Shown one piece after another: positions 1 through 26,851 of a DNA stretch of 64,000 bases. Positions within the stretch are counted from its first letter, which is position 1; each line of letters begins with the position of its first letter. Origin of the DNA: Amoebidium appalachense (lineage: Eukaryota > Ichthyosporea); the NCBI GenBank assembly GCA_963693365.1, contig CAVNZM010000002.1, positions 8,928,001-8,992,000 of the forward strand. The letters are read 5' to 3'. Under the pieces are notes generated by a model, which did no database searches, was not told the DNA's origin, and worked only from the letters and a program-made list of their open reading frames with translations. The position numbers and the translations under genes are program-made.

Positions 1-1089
1 ATATCACTGGTTAGCTGCCTGCAAAGCCAAGTAAAACCTTATCAGGGTCGTGTTTTTTCACCTGTTAACTTAAAAAGTAGCTTTTTAGATAAAATTTTGT
101 CTTTTTTACCCCTTTTTCATGCCCCATCCCAACTGCGTTCCCTGTAGAATTCAAGCAACAAAGTTTCGTCTCTGGCTATATGGCGTCCTTTTCGTTCTGC
201 CCCTCTTCGAATAAGGGAGCCTCCCATTTGACGCTCAAGTTCAAAGATTTCCTCTCACTAATAGCCAAATAAAGCTATTTTACGGCGTGTGATTGGTCGC
301 TTGCACAAGGCTGCTGCAACGCTTAAAGATGTTGCGATCCCTACCAGTGGCCATTTCACTATTCATATAGGACGTATGTATATACCGTGATATATCTCGT
401 TTTTTTTTTTTTTTTCGACATATAGAGTTTGTGTAGCATTATTACCCATGTAGGTTTGATGCATAGTGCTGCATAGGCTATCGATTTTTGAAGCGAGTTT
501 CCCTCAAGTTCTGAAGCTGCCACGTGTCCTGTTATATCCGCGCGGCCACCTACGTAATCGACCTCGAGACACTGCAGCTCAGTGTCAGACAGTCGCCCGG
601 CATCTTAGCTGTAGCGTGTGCACTCTGTGCAGCCTAGCCAGGCCCGATCATAACGTTTTTACGGTAAAAAATACCCAAAAGTTTCCAAAAATACCATCAA
701 ATTTTCAGTATGTTGGTAGGCCCCCGCAAGTTTCATGGTAGGTTACCGCAGGACGCCCCCTTCATCCTCCTCTGACTTGGTATGAAAAATACCATATCCC
801 CCGGGCCAAAATACACCGGGGCTTGAAAAAATACCGAGAACAATGATCTGAATTTTCGGGCCTGCAGCCTACTACAGACGCGTCAGTGGATTGGACGTGA
901 TGATCATGTTTGACGTCTGTTTGTAGCTGGTATACGTGGAGTTGGTACGTGGGCATGCATGTTCAATTTTGCGGGCCGTTCATGATCAATCGAGGAGAAC
1001 ACGGGATGCCGTTGACAAGCGTGCAGTGCTAGCAGGCTGGCAGTGCTGTCAGTACTAGTGCACGTGACTGAAATTTTTCGTTTGTGATC

Positions 1090-1675
1090 ATCATGAGTGC
1101 GTGCGTGCGTGCGGCGTGCGTGCGTGCGCACGGGTGCGTGCTTGACAATGTGTGGCCACTGGGCGTGTGCGTGTGTGTATGTGTGCACGAGTGCGTGACA
1201 CTGTGCGCATGTGTGTGCGTGTGACTGTGTGTGTGCGTGTGCACGTGTGTGTGTGTGTGTGTGTATGACACGTGTGTGTATGTGTGTGTGTGTGTGTGTG
1301 CCACGGTGTGTATGTATGTGTGTGCGCGCGCGTTGTACCTGTGTTGTCATGGGACATGTGTCAGGGTGGCTGTATTTTCACGGTGGTGTTCGTACATTGT
1401 GTATACGTAGTGTGTGTTTGGGTGTGTGCATTTGCTACGGCACTGGTGTGCCACGTGTGTGAGCCATGTGAGTGAGTGCATGTGTACGCATGTGTGTGGG
1501 TACGCGTGTGCGTGTGCGTGCGGGTGCATGTGTGACTGTGTGTGCGTGGGTGACTGTGTGTGTGCGTGTTCGAATGTACTTCAGTACATGTGTCATACGG
1601 TGTGTGTGACGCTGCGTGTGTGTGTGACACTGTGTGTGTGGTGTGTGTGCGTGCACGTGTGTTACACGTGTGTGT

Positions 1676-1713
<38 letters not shown>

Positions 1714-1880
1714 ATGTGTGCGTGTGTGACTGTGACACTGTGTGTGTGTGTTTGTGTGACACTATGTACATGTGTACACATCATGGTGTGTGTGTGTGCG
1801 CGCGCGCATGTGTGTGCGTGTGTGTGTTTGTGTTCATGCGTGTGTGAGCTTGGGCGTGTGGCACTGCAGCATACAGATGT
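1090..1880. repeat. TG/CG-rich alternating purine-pyrimidine microsatellite
   Basis: About 790 bases of imperfect TG dinucleotide repeat interrupted by CG, CA and GTGTGAC units. Alternating purine-pyrimidine DNA of this kind can adopt Z-form. It produces the long poly-Thr-His and poly-Cys-Val open frames on both strands, none of which is a gene. Confidence 0.9.
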
Positions 1881-2421
1881 GTGACTGCCGCAGTATTAAT
1901 GTGCATATGGCCCGTGTGTGGGTCGAAGCTTCCCCCCCATTATAACCAAAGGTGAAGATGTGTCATTCTAGAAGGCTATTTTTTTCTCTTTCCTCTCCCC
2001 TCCGGCTTCCCCCCCCCCCCCCCCTCCCCCCTCCCTCCCCCCCCCCTTTTTTTTAAAAAAAATTTTTATTTTTTTTACCATACAATGTTTTTGATTGAAA
2101 CTGAGTGCAGAGCCGCATGCACCGTGCTTTCTATTTACAAACCGTGATCGAGCATTGCCGTGACTTCAAGCCAATCGTTATTCTCAATAGACTTCTTGCA
2201 TTATTTCTATTCATTGCCGACGAAATATGGCGACGCTGATAAAGATTATAAAAACATCATCTTTTCACAATTCACCCGTTATTTGTGAGGTTCTGCCGAG
2301 ACTTTACTATCGATTATCGATTACAAGCTTGCTTGATTGCACTAGAACTAGAACTATAGGCTTTCTTTCAATTGAGTTTGATAAATTTTGGGGTTGGAGG
2401 GAAGCGTGAAGAGATGGGCGG

Positions 2422-2422
<1 letters not shown>

Positions 2423-2472
<50 letters not shown>
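2423..2472. repeat. G homopolymer, 50 bases
   Basis: An uninterrupted G run in intergenic DNA. It gives only poly-Gly or poly-Pro open frames. Confidence 0.95.
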
Positions 2473-2474
<2 letters not shown>

Positions 2475-3224
2475 AGCAGGGGCAGACGTGGAATCCAGTC
2501 CCCCTGAATGGATCCCCGTGCACGATTTAATTTGATACATGCGTGTGTGCGTGTGTGTGCACTCTGTGGGTATGTGTGTGTTTGCACGCGCGCGCGCCTG
2601 TACATGTGCGTGTCAGCGTGTGTTGTGATGTGTTAGAAGTTGTGTGTGACACTGTGTGTTGATGAGGACTTCTATATCATGTGTGTATGTGTGTGTGTGC
2701 CAGGGTGTGCGCCCGTGTGTGAGCAAGGGCGTGCGTGCATGTATGCGGAGGGTGGTGGTAGGAGTGTGGGTCGGTGGGTGGGTGGGGGGGGCGGGTGCTG
2801 GGATCTGTTCGTTTCTCTGGTCAAGTTATAATTTGGGATGTGTTCGATAAGGATTAATCAACTAATCATTAGTTAGATCACGTGCACAGCACATGTTAAC
2901 AGTAAAACACCTAATGAAGGTTGTATTAAGACAAGAACACTATAAATAAACTTGAAAATAGGTAAAGGAAGACAGTGGCCTATTTGTAAGAGCCTTTTGT
3001 TCCCAAACGTCCCCCCATCCCCCCCTCCCTCCCCCCCCCCCCCCCCTCCCCCTCCCCCTCCTCCTCCCCCTCCTCCCCTCCGCCCCTTGTTACATCTGCA
3101 TGTGAATGCACAGAAAATCGATGGCTGGTTGTCAACCACAATGTGAAAAACGATGAGATTGACAAAAAAGGTGATGTCTTTGGGTCTTGTGTAACTTTAT
3201 GAATGGTTCCACACTGTATTTTAG

Positions 3225-3320
3225 GAAATATTCATGTGTACAAACATGACACATATATTGCTTTCGAATAAGGAAATATTCATGTGTACAAACATGACAC
3301 ATATATTGCTTTCGAATAAA
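3225..3320. repeat. Two-copy tandem duplication, 49-bp unit
   Basis: Two almost perfect consecutive copies of a unit that begins AGGAAATATTCATGTG and ends CTTTCGAATA. There is no coding potential. Confidence 0.9.
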
Positions 3321-3863
3321 GACATAACCTGTAGTAACAATCATGCACGGGCATGTATGAATGTCGCACCAGTGGCGGTAGTGTTTTCTATTTTCACAGT
3401 CATAATTCCGGTTATTTCACTGTTGCATATTACCCTCCTCTAGGCCCAGTGGTTAAAACATCCACACACAAATCATAATTCCTACAAAACATGCTAACCT
3501 AAATACCTAAAAACATATTACGCGACATTCTCACCGTCACCTGATGGAGAGGTCGACTTTTCCACTCAGGGGAATTGTTCGACACTTTTAGTCTTTGCCA
3601 AATTTTGGCCGCCCCCGGGCCCCTCTTGGGGCCCATGGTCTCCCGAGACCAAAACCTTCACCGACGCCGACCTACTCTTCATGAGCTCGTGCCTGCTTCT
3701 TATTCTACTGCCTTTTGGTGTAGAATTACCGGAATTTGAATTTCCTGAATACACGGGGCTCGTGGAGCGGGTCTGGGGCCTCCATTCTGCCCGTTTCTGT
3801 GCCGTGATTGGCATGCTAATGTGCGATAAATCGACAGAAGAAAACGGGGTGAGTTGTCTTCGA

Positions 3864-11472
<7,609 letters not shown>

Positions 11473-13668
11473 CTGGTGTAGGGTTGGAATGGGTGTGAAT
11501 ATGCAGTAGTGGTACTGTTTGTGTGTGTGTGTGTGTATGTGTGTGTGTGTGTGTGTACGTGTGTACGTGTATACGTGTGTGTGTGTGTGTGTGTGTGTTT
11601 TTGTGTATGGTGTGTGTATTGCGTCTCCGTAAGGTGTGTTTGAACAACCAGGGAAGGTCGAAGACGATAGTTGTGCTCGTTTTTTTGTGTGTGCCAAATT
11701 CATGTCTTTCCTTCTGAGATCGTTGCTGCACATGTTGCCAGGTTCAAGATGATGGGGGCTAAGAGTGAGACGGAGAACCAATGGAGAGGGAGGCATGGTC
11801 ATCTTGGCTACTGGGAAAACGAAAAGAAGGCGGGTGCAATAGGTGGTGTGGGTTGTATTGTTGGGCGGGGATCAACCTGTGTCGTCGTTGTACCATTTGC
11901 ATCAAATAGAAAGGGCAGGGGAGAAGCTCGCAAGTGTAAACTCGAGTGATGAGAGAATTTTCTCAAAGGCGGGAAGAATGGTTTAGTAGAATCGAATGTG
12001 AATTCTCCGAAGCTAATCAAAACAATGACTTCGGAAACTTATGCACAAAGCAGAACACTTGAACATGCAGAACCGAGGATGAATTTGTAAGTTAGCGATT
12101 GTGCATCAACGGTGACTCAATCGGGCCTAGCTGATCAAACAAAGAAAGTGTTCGGTGATGCAGCTTGGTGATTTGAAAAATGAAACCGTGTGCTCTGGAA
12201 ATTTATGTACAAAACAGGACTCTTGAACATGCGGAACCGAGGATGAGAGTTGTAAGTAGGTGATGGTGTATCTACGATGACCCAGTCGGGCCCATGTGAT
12301 AAAACAAAGAAAGTGTCCGATGCAGCTTTGTGGTTTGATATGAGAGCCTATGCTCTGGAATTAAAGGTTTTTAATGCAGCTAAACTACACTCTAGTTAAC
12401 ACCTGAGATCATATACGACCACAGAAGTATACAGGCACACACACACACACACACACACACACAAGCAATTACCAACCATGACAAGGGACAGGGAGAGAAC
12501 GAGGGCGAGTCATGCTCTCAGAACGTCTGAGGTGGTCTGAGCTCTTACCTCCGTCACCAATTGTGAAGTGTAAAACTCGCCGTTGAGCCATTAGTCAGTG
12601 CGAGCTCGGCACTGCCTTTCCTTAAAACATCCAGTCTGCATGGCCGAGAGCGAGTGTTTGATTTTTGGATTGTGGATGTGGCTTGGGTTGGTGATGAGAA
12701 GAGAACTTATCTTCGTGCGCCTAATCAATCGCACCTGCCAGAAAATAGTCCAATAATGATAAAAGAGAGGTGTTTTGGGCTTGGGGTGCCAGTGTGCTGT
12801 ATCAGAGCTTAGAAAAAACTGGTGATTTTGAAACTGGTGATTCTGATTGACTGCTTGCTTGTGGGCCTTTCTTCGTGTTCTCTGGCCCGCGGCCGACCCC
12901 TAGCTGGGTGCACGATCACCCCACGCGACGATTCTCTGACGAGATTGGCGGCCAGGTAAACACATGCAACTATTCTGTCTACATGTGGCTACGCTATATA
13001 AGCATACATGACCACAAAACACTATGTATGCACACTGAGGGGGAGCCTCAAACCCTGACTTGAAAACAGAGCAGCGGCGAGTTATTGAACTTATTGTGTT
13101 TATCGCAGAGGAATGTAAATATGAGGAGAGGATCCAATCAAAGCACCGCTGAAATTCCATTGTGTCAAGCCCTGGAATGTAACTGCTCAATAGCATTGTC
13201 GAATCAAATACAATAAGCTCTAACCATATAAAGCTTTGCAATCGCTCCAGATTCTCGTTTTGATTGGCTAGATTGAAATCTCTTTCACCCAATCAAATTG
13301 CGCTGACTTATCTGTGTCGATCGTAGATCTGGAGACCCATGACGTCACAGGTCTGTGCCACAAAAACGAAGCCTTCGTTCAAAAGCAAGAGCGAGTGAAG
13401 AGCGAAAAGGAAAAGTAAAACGGAGAGGGGGAAAAAAAATACGAAGAGGAGAAAGGAGTAGCCGCCCAAGAAACACGGGCATTCCTTTTTCTCCTTAATT
13501 TTCTCCGACTAGCATTTTCTCAAATATATTGTGAGGAAAACCCAAGGTGACGACTTCGACAACCACATAGTGGTGTGAGATCTCACTTCGCCCATCCTCA
13601 GCCAAGTTAACCACACATACAACACAGTAGAGAGACTACAACTGGTTTTTTTGAGGGGGGCATTTACC
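11473..13668. other. Intergenic or 5' region between divergent genes A and B
   Basis: No exon could be supported. Gene A points left and gene B points right, so this stretch should hold both promoters and the missing 5' exon(s) of gene A. A minus-strand open segment at about 11650-11815, preceded by a good pyrimidine-rich acceptor (GTTTTCCCAG), is a candidate exon, but no good donor with the required phase was found. There is a two-copy duplication at 12032-12365 and a CA run at about 12437-12463. No clear TATA box was identified. Confidence 0.5.
12032..12365. repeat. Two-copy tandem duplication, about 164-bp unit
   Basis: Two diverged copies start at about 12032 and 12196. They share the blocks CTTGAACATGC, GAACCGAGGATGA, ACAAAGAAAGTG and TGATGCAGCTT or GATGCAGCTTTG. 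They look 80-85 percent identical by eye. No coding content. Confidence 0.85.
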
Positions 13669-20109
<6,441 letters not shown>

Positions 20110-20127
20110 GACTTGCATCCCCCCTCT

Positions 20128-20175
<48 letters not shown>

Positions 20176-20399
20176 AAAAAAAAAAGAAAAAAAGAAGAAG
20201 AAGAGGAAGAAGAAAGAAAGAAGGGGGGGGGGGGGGGGATGGGGGGGATCATTTGTGCTATTCGTTTGCCACGTGTTATGATAACCATGTGTGGGCGCTC
20301 TTCAATCAATCCGTTTCCACGCATTTCGACTATGAGCCTTGCACCATTACCACCAAGCATGTCATGTTAGATGGGGGGAGGGAGGGGGGAGGGAGGGAG

Positions 20400-20469
<70 letters not shown>

Positions 20470-21079
20470 AGCATTTGGGTCAGTAATTCCAAACGTGGTT
20501 AATAAGGTGCAGAACTGCCATTAATTCGTGTGAGATTTTGGCTAAAATAAAGGGGGGGGGGGGGGGGGCAGATTGGGGGTCGGGATAGTGGTGCCAAATA
20601 TGGTTATGCTTGGTGAGCCGCCATTGGTTCACGTGGCTCTGTAAGGTTTTCAATCTCTTTAACTCAAAATGCTAATTTTCTTTAACTCCTCAGGTCTGAT
20701 ATTGCGGAGACGGTCAGCATCGGCTCAGGCAGCTTTTCCGAGTAGACACGATTGGTTTTTTCACCTGGACCGCTTTTTTTTAATACCATATATGGTGAGA
20801 CGGATGGTTTGAACGCTTTTATACATGTTTTAGTAGTTGAAAGGTCCCGTACACATGCTTGGAAGAATGGTATACTGTAACATATAATACATTTAGACGC
20901 TCGCGCACCCTGGCAATTGGTTGATTGCAGGTTTTTCTCAACTTTTTTCCCCATCTTTTCTCCCCTTTGGTGGGGTGGTGTTCAAAGCTTTTTGGTGTGT
21001 GTGTGTGTGTGTGTGCATGTGTGTGTGCGTGTGCGTGTGCATGCGTGTTTGTATTTTTGTTTGTGTGTGATGTGGTGGT

Positions 21080-21121
<42 letters not shown>

Positions 21122-21595
21122 TTTTTTTTGGGGGGGGGGGGGAGGGTCACTGACCCCTCACTCAATTGCTGTGTTTACCAAGCGGCACGTGTGGTTGTGT
21201 GTGGGTGAATGCGGCTTAAGTAGTTTCGAATGCATAGGGTATAAACTTTCTCGGATTCAGGGCCCATTTTCTGTCTATCTCGCATGGTTTTAATCCGATG
21301 CATATGGTGTCCCCATCTCTCCTTTAAGAAAGATGTCAGTTGACTGGACGGGGAAAGGTTTAAATGGTTTTTCTGTTCAGATTAGCCGATGTCGCAGTGG
21401 CTGTGTTCGGTCGTTTGTTGTGTGGCTCGCGGTAGTGATGTTAATGCATATATAAGTAGCAGCGAGTGGAAGATCTTAGCAGCAAATGGAATACCGGCCG
21501 GTGATACTGGCAATGTAGGGGCCGGTCTACTCGACTTTTAGTAAACTATCAACTAACAAACTCTGAAGTGCCACGAATCGGATCCGTTGTGTTTC

Positions 21596-21632
<37 letters not shown>

Positions 21633-21641
21633 CCCCGCCCC

Positions 21642-21704
<63 letters not shown>

Positions 21705-21858
21705 GTAGCCAACACACGCCCCACGGCCTTCCTCTAGATCTGAGTCAAGAGTTCGACTTGTGTTTCAATTTGTGTGCATTGTCGTTGAGTGAAGCCTACT
21801 ATCTCTATGTATGTATGTACCTCCGAAAAATCGTGTAACATGTACCCCAGCCAAGTTG

Positions 21859-21907
<49 letters not shown>

Positions 21908-22105
21908 TTTGTGCACATACCCCAATAGCACTGGAGACTCAGTTGAACCCTCCCCCCTCCCCCCCCCCTCCCCGGCCCCGGGCCCGGCTCACACATACCC
22001 TCGAGTTCCCTCCCTTCCCCTCCCCTCGAGTCCTCAGCATGTTCCTAACAACGAGGCTCCCCCCTCCCCCCCCCCCCCCCCCCCCCCCTCTCCCCACCCC
22101 ACCCC

Positions 22106-22137
<32 letters not shown>

Positions 22138-23645
22138 ACACCGTCCTCGAGTCCCCTCCCCTCCCCACTCCTCGAGTCTTCGACAGGTTCCTCAAGCACA
22201 GTGCATGCGCACGTGGAAGACAGAAAATTAAATGGGAATGAGTACATATTAACACAGCTAATATCTAGTGATAGTACGTAGACAATATATGGCGTCCGTC
22301 TATAATATTCCCATGTCATGTGTGTGTCGGGCAGCCTCATGTGTGTGTCATGACGGTCACGTGTACATGTACATGTGTCAACTAATATTAGATAGCGCTA
22401 GCCCGGCTATTGGCATGTACATGTAACATACGTGTTCCATGGTCGCCACTCTGATAGCACCAGGCATGATGTTACAGGTCACAGGTTCATGATATGCACC
22501 ATGTTGCTCCCAATGCTTTTCAGTTTCTTGAGCACAAATACTGTTGCATGTAACTGTTTGAATAAATATAGAATCATTAGGCCTATTCAATTGTGCTAGT
22601 GCATTAATATTAGTACTAGTCCACGTCAGCTCTAGAATATTCAACATGCATGTCACGGGAGCATGTGCCCCGTACTGGCAGTGGCGTGTTCATATATAGA
22701 TGTGACGTCACATCATGTGAGCATAGAGATTGATGGAACGCATGTGATAGCGCTTCAAGCATTATGATTGGCTCGTTGTTTATCGTGTGTGTTAACGGTT
22801 TCAGGGTGTACAATATTTCAGACCTGTTGTTTTGTTATATGCTGCGGTGGAGTTGGCTGCCTAGTGTGATATATAAAATTCTACCTAAGCAGAATACCAG
22901 TAACAGACTTTTTTTTTTTTTTTTTTTTTTTCCTTCTTTTTTTCCCCCTACTGTCTTCATTGGTTTTTTCCTAGCAGATTATTATTGTCACAGCCAGACA
23001 ATGGTACGATAGCTAATATTAGGGGATTACGAAAAAAAATCGTCGTAATTATTTTTTCTTTTGACTCGGTTACGATTAACGAAAAACCCCGATACGAATA
23101 AGGTTAGGGTGCCGTCGTAACAGATTTCGTATCAGATGTATAGCATTATAAACGCTTTAAGGCCCCCTAATATCTAACTGTATCTAATTTTTTCAATATT
23201 TCTGTTCAAGAACATATCTACAGCGCTTCTCATGAGCAAAAACGAACCCCGACAAGTGTCCAGGGCTTGTAATTTCGGGATACCTAATTTGTAAAAACGC
23301 GTAATTTGAGTTTTGTGACTGGAGGGGCGTTTTTAGCTGGGCTTGCAGATCCCCAAGAAAACCCCCGTTACGAATCTACGATTAAGAGTGTCCGTTACGA
23401 TTGGCCAAAGGACAATACGAACCCTGATATTAGCCCGTCAATATGTTTAGTACCCTGAATGTTTATCAGCCGAAAGCGCGCACCCGAATTCCTTCGAGCT
23501 GTTCAGAGTTCACACTCTTTATGCTCTTGACAACACCAAACAAAAACAAACCTTACCATTTTTTTCCCATCCATTTTCGTCGTACAAACACAGACCCATA
23601 TCCAGACACCACAGCCATTCCAGCCAGTGAACAAATATCGTGACC
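20110..23645. other. Intergenic region between genes B and C
   Basis: No exon seen. A possible polyadenylation signal AATAAA for gene B lies at 20546-20551. Two diverged copies of an approximately 110-bp unit flank the G run at 20552-20568 (about 20480-20545 and 20585-20655). There are G, C, TG and CA tracts, including C runs at 21599-21631 and 21860-21907. A TACGA-rich AT-rich stretch lies at about 23015-23430. The gene C promoter should lie in the last few hundred bases; no TATA box was recognised. Confidence 0.5.
20546..20551 (+). promoter_or_regulatory. Possible polyadenylation signal of gene B
   Basis: AATAAA, 437 bases after the gene B stop codon and on the correct strand. The site is inferred from the motif alone. 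Confidence 0.3.
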
Positions 23646-24683
23646 ATGTTAGCGAAAACACCGTTCCTTCTGGCTGTGTGTGGGCTAGCCATGGCCCAGA
23701 CAGTTCAGCAGACTCTCAAGAACTTGCTTAGCAATGGTCGTCTAGGTGCTGGCCTGGAGATTGATGTTGCAAAATGTCCACAAAAGGTTCCCCCCCCCCC
23801 CCCCCACCACCACCACCACCACCACCACCACCATCACTACCACCACCACTCTCAATCACACTCACACACACACACTCACACATCCACTCACACACATGCA
23901 AACAGAAGAACAAAGCATCTGCAGACCTTACCCATGTTATACCGCCTGTCCGATTATGCAACTCTCATGTATACTCTCTACGGTGGAGTCGTCCCCATCT
24001 TTTCAGTAGTTGTCAATCTGAAAAGAAACACAAGCCATGGCAGCCTCATCAATCACAAGATTACACACAAACCCCCCCCCCGCTCCCCCTCCCTCCTCCC
24101 CACCCCCCACCTCGCATCCCATAACCATACCCCACCACCCTCCTCCCAAGTCGGCTGCTGCCCAAGCGCCCCTCTTCAAACTCTCGGGGCACACTGCTTC
24201 AATCTCCACTGGAGCATGCTGACAATCCAAGGAAATGACGGGCACCTTTCACGTTTTAGCACTAGCACCATGCTGACGTTGCCGAAAGATTAACAGCTCA
24301 TGATCAGAGCATTGCATAACATAGTTTTTTTCTCCCCACAGAAACTGAATGACTCGGAATATGCCGGCATTACCGTTCCAGACTCCTACGACTGGACGTA
24401 GGTGCCCTGCCGTCGCTAATGTTTTCTTTTTCTAGGTTAGGGTTAGAAAAAAACTAAAGAGAAATGGAGAGCACGTGTGGACTTAGAAGGCATCCGAAGG
24501 GTTTCAGACGATACGATAAATTTATATGGGAAGAAAGCAGGGGAGGCGGGAAGAGGAGTGGGGTGTTGGTGGTGGTGTGTGTGCCGGGCACGGGGGTGCG
24601 AGGAGAGAGGGGGGGGGGAGGGGCGGGGGAGGTGACAGTGTCTGTTTGTGGGTGTTGCTGGTCAGGTTTTAAAGCCCTTTTTT

Positions 24684-24725
<42 letters not shown>

Positions 24726-26658
24726 GGGGGTGCCTAAGATGGGCTGAGTGAAGGGTGTGTGGTGGTAGTGGGATGGGGGGGGGGGGGGGGGGGGGGAAGG
24801 GTTGTTTGGTAAGTTGTGGTGTGCAGTAGTTGCCGTTCATAAAGTGCATGTACGACTCTGGGAATGTGAGTTGTGTGTTATTGGTTGTGTTTTGCACTTC
24901 ATAGTTGGTACCGCTTCCTAGCCCCCCCCCCCCTCCCCACCTCCCCTTTCACTCCACTACCGTCCCTTGCTCCCTCCCTCCCCTTCCCCCCCCCCCCCCC
25001 CTCCTTCCCTCTTTTCTTTCCCCCCTCCCCCCCCCCTCCCCCCCCCTCCCCCCGGCACCAAGACCCCCCAATCTCTCCCAACATCCCAAAAAGCATCCAC
25101 CCCCTCCTTCCTCCCCCCCCCACCTCTCCCCCCCCCCCCCCCCCCCCTCCCCCCCCCCAAGCTCCCCGCCTCTTTTCCCCTGACTTCCATTCCTCTCACT
25201 TTTTCTAACGGAAACGATGTAGTGATATCGATAATAAAAATGATTTAGTAATAATCTTAATATCTTCGACAGAACGGACGCAGCCAACACCAACTGTGTG
25301 CCGTACATTCAGGACCAGAAGAGCTGTGGCTCATGCTGGGCTTTCTCGTACGCATACCCTCCCCCCCCACCCCCCACCCCCCCCCTCGCCTCCACCCCTT
25401 CCCTCCCCCCGCTGCTCTCCCCGCCTCTTCCCCCTCCCCCCCCCCCCCCCCCCTCTCCTCCCCCCCCCTCCCTCCCTTGCCCTTCTCCCCCCCTCTCTAC
25501 ATTGTGTTGTCCGTCATGAACTTGTACTTCGTACTCTGTAACGCGTGCTAACCACCTCCCCCCTCACTCCACCCCCCCCCCCCCCCCCACCACACACACA
25601 CACTCAGCCAACCCCCCCCCCCCCCCCCCCCCCCCCCTACACACACATGCACACATGCAGGCATTCCCTTCCAATGCTAAACCGGCCCCACCTTTCATCC
25701 TCCCCAATAGTCTATGGGATTGTACAACTTCCAAAAACGTGTTGCGTGGTCACTTCAACACCCTCCCCCCGCGCCCTCCCCCCTCCCCCCGCCCCCTGCT
25801 CTCTCCCTCCCCTCCCAATCCCCTCCCCCTGCTCCCACCTCCACACCCCTATGAACTTTGTACATCTGCTTTTTTTCCCCAGTTGGAAGGAGGTCGTACG
25901 GGGAGACAGGGGGAGGGAGGGAGAGAGGGGGGGGGGTTAGGATTCGTGTTTGTGTGCACGAGTGTGTAGGTTTTCTTTTGTTTCGGGATAGAGGAGATCG
26001 GTTTTCTTTCTTTTTCTTTTTTTGCCCCGGGATTGGGGGGGGAATTGAGAGAGGGGGGAGGATTTGTTTTTGGGGTGGTAGTGGTGGTGGTGGGGGGGGG
26101 GGGGGGGGGGGAAGGGGGGAGGATGAGGAGGGGGGGGGGGGGACTAAAAGTGATTGGTTGACAGAACTGCATGGGCCCTGTCTGCACGATTCTGCAAAAC
26201 TGTAAGTTCTCTATGGAACCCCCCCCCCCTCTTTTCCCCCTCCCCCTTCTCTTCCCCCCCCCCCCCCCCCCCCCACCAACGCTCCCTCCCCCCACTCCCG
26301 ACTGCCCGAGGGCCCCTCTGAGGATGGGCTCTGCCTATGATCTGTACTCTCTATGTGCGTTTTGCAAGTTCTGCGTTTCTTTTGTCTGCGCGCGTGTGTA
26401 CTTCTTACTTTCGTGACGCATTCTACCCCCCCCCCCCCCCCCCCCCCCCCCCTCCTTCCCCCTGTATGATGGGAGGCTGCTTAATATCTTCTGCCTGCAC
26501 AATTGTGTTGGTTTCGGCTCTTGTATTCTTTTATTTATTTTTATTATTTTTTTTCTTTTTTTTTTTTTCCCCTTTCCTTTTCCCTCCCCTGGAGTTTTAT
26601 ATGAGTGCATGGTTGCCACCCTCTCATGCATGGATTACCATTCCCCCCCCCCCCCCTC

Positions 26659-26690
<32 letters not shown>

Positions 26691-26817
26691 GGATGCCTGC
26701 GTTACTGTTTGTTCGTCGTAAAATCTAAAAAAAATTGTATTGTGCAACTCATCATGACGTTTTATTGTTGTCGTTTGGTGTCTCCTCTCCATATTTCCAA
26801 CCCTCTAACGTATAAAC

Positions 26818-26851
<34 letters not shown>

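Larger units (their letters stand above)
1..3863. other. Repeat-rich intergenic DNA
   Basis: No exon could be supported on either strand. The stretch holds a TG-rich microsatellite field (about 1090-1880), a 50-base G run (2423-2472), C tracts at 2010-2047 and 3010-3080, and a two-copy 49-bp tandem duplication (3225-3320). The open frames here are read from TG/CA or G/C repeats and carry no protein-like composition. It lies downstream of the minus-strand gene ending at 3864, so part of it may be that gene's 3' untranslated region. Confidence 0.6.

Noticed and set aside
904-1884. Long overlapping open frames on both strands (His/Thr-rich, Cys/Val-rich)
   Set aside because: They are translations of TG/CA microsatellite in every frame; there are no domains or splice context.
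12900-13292. 130-codon minus-strand open frame as first exon of gene A
   Set aside because: It has no signal peptide, no consensus donor with the needed phase and no resemblance to the rest of the protein.
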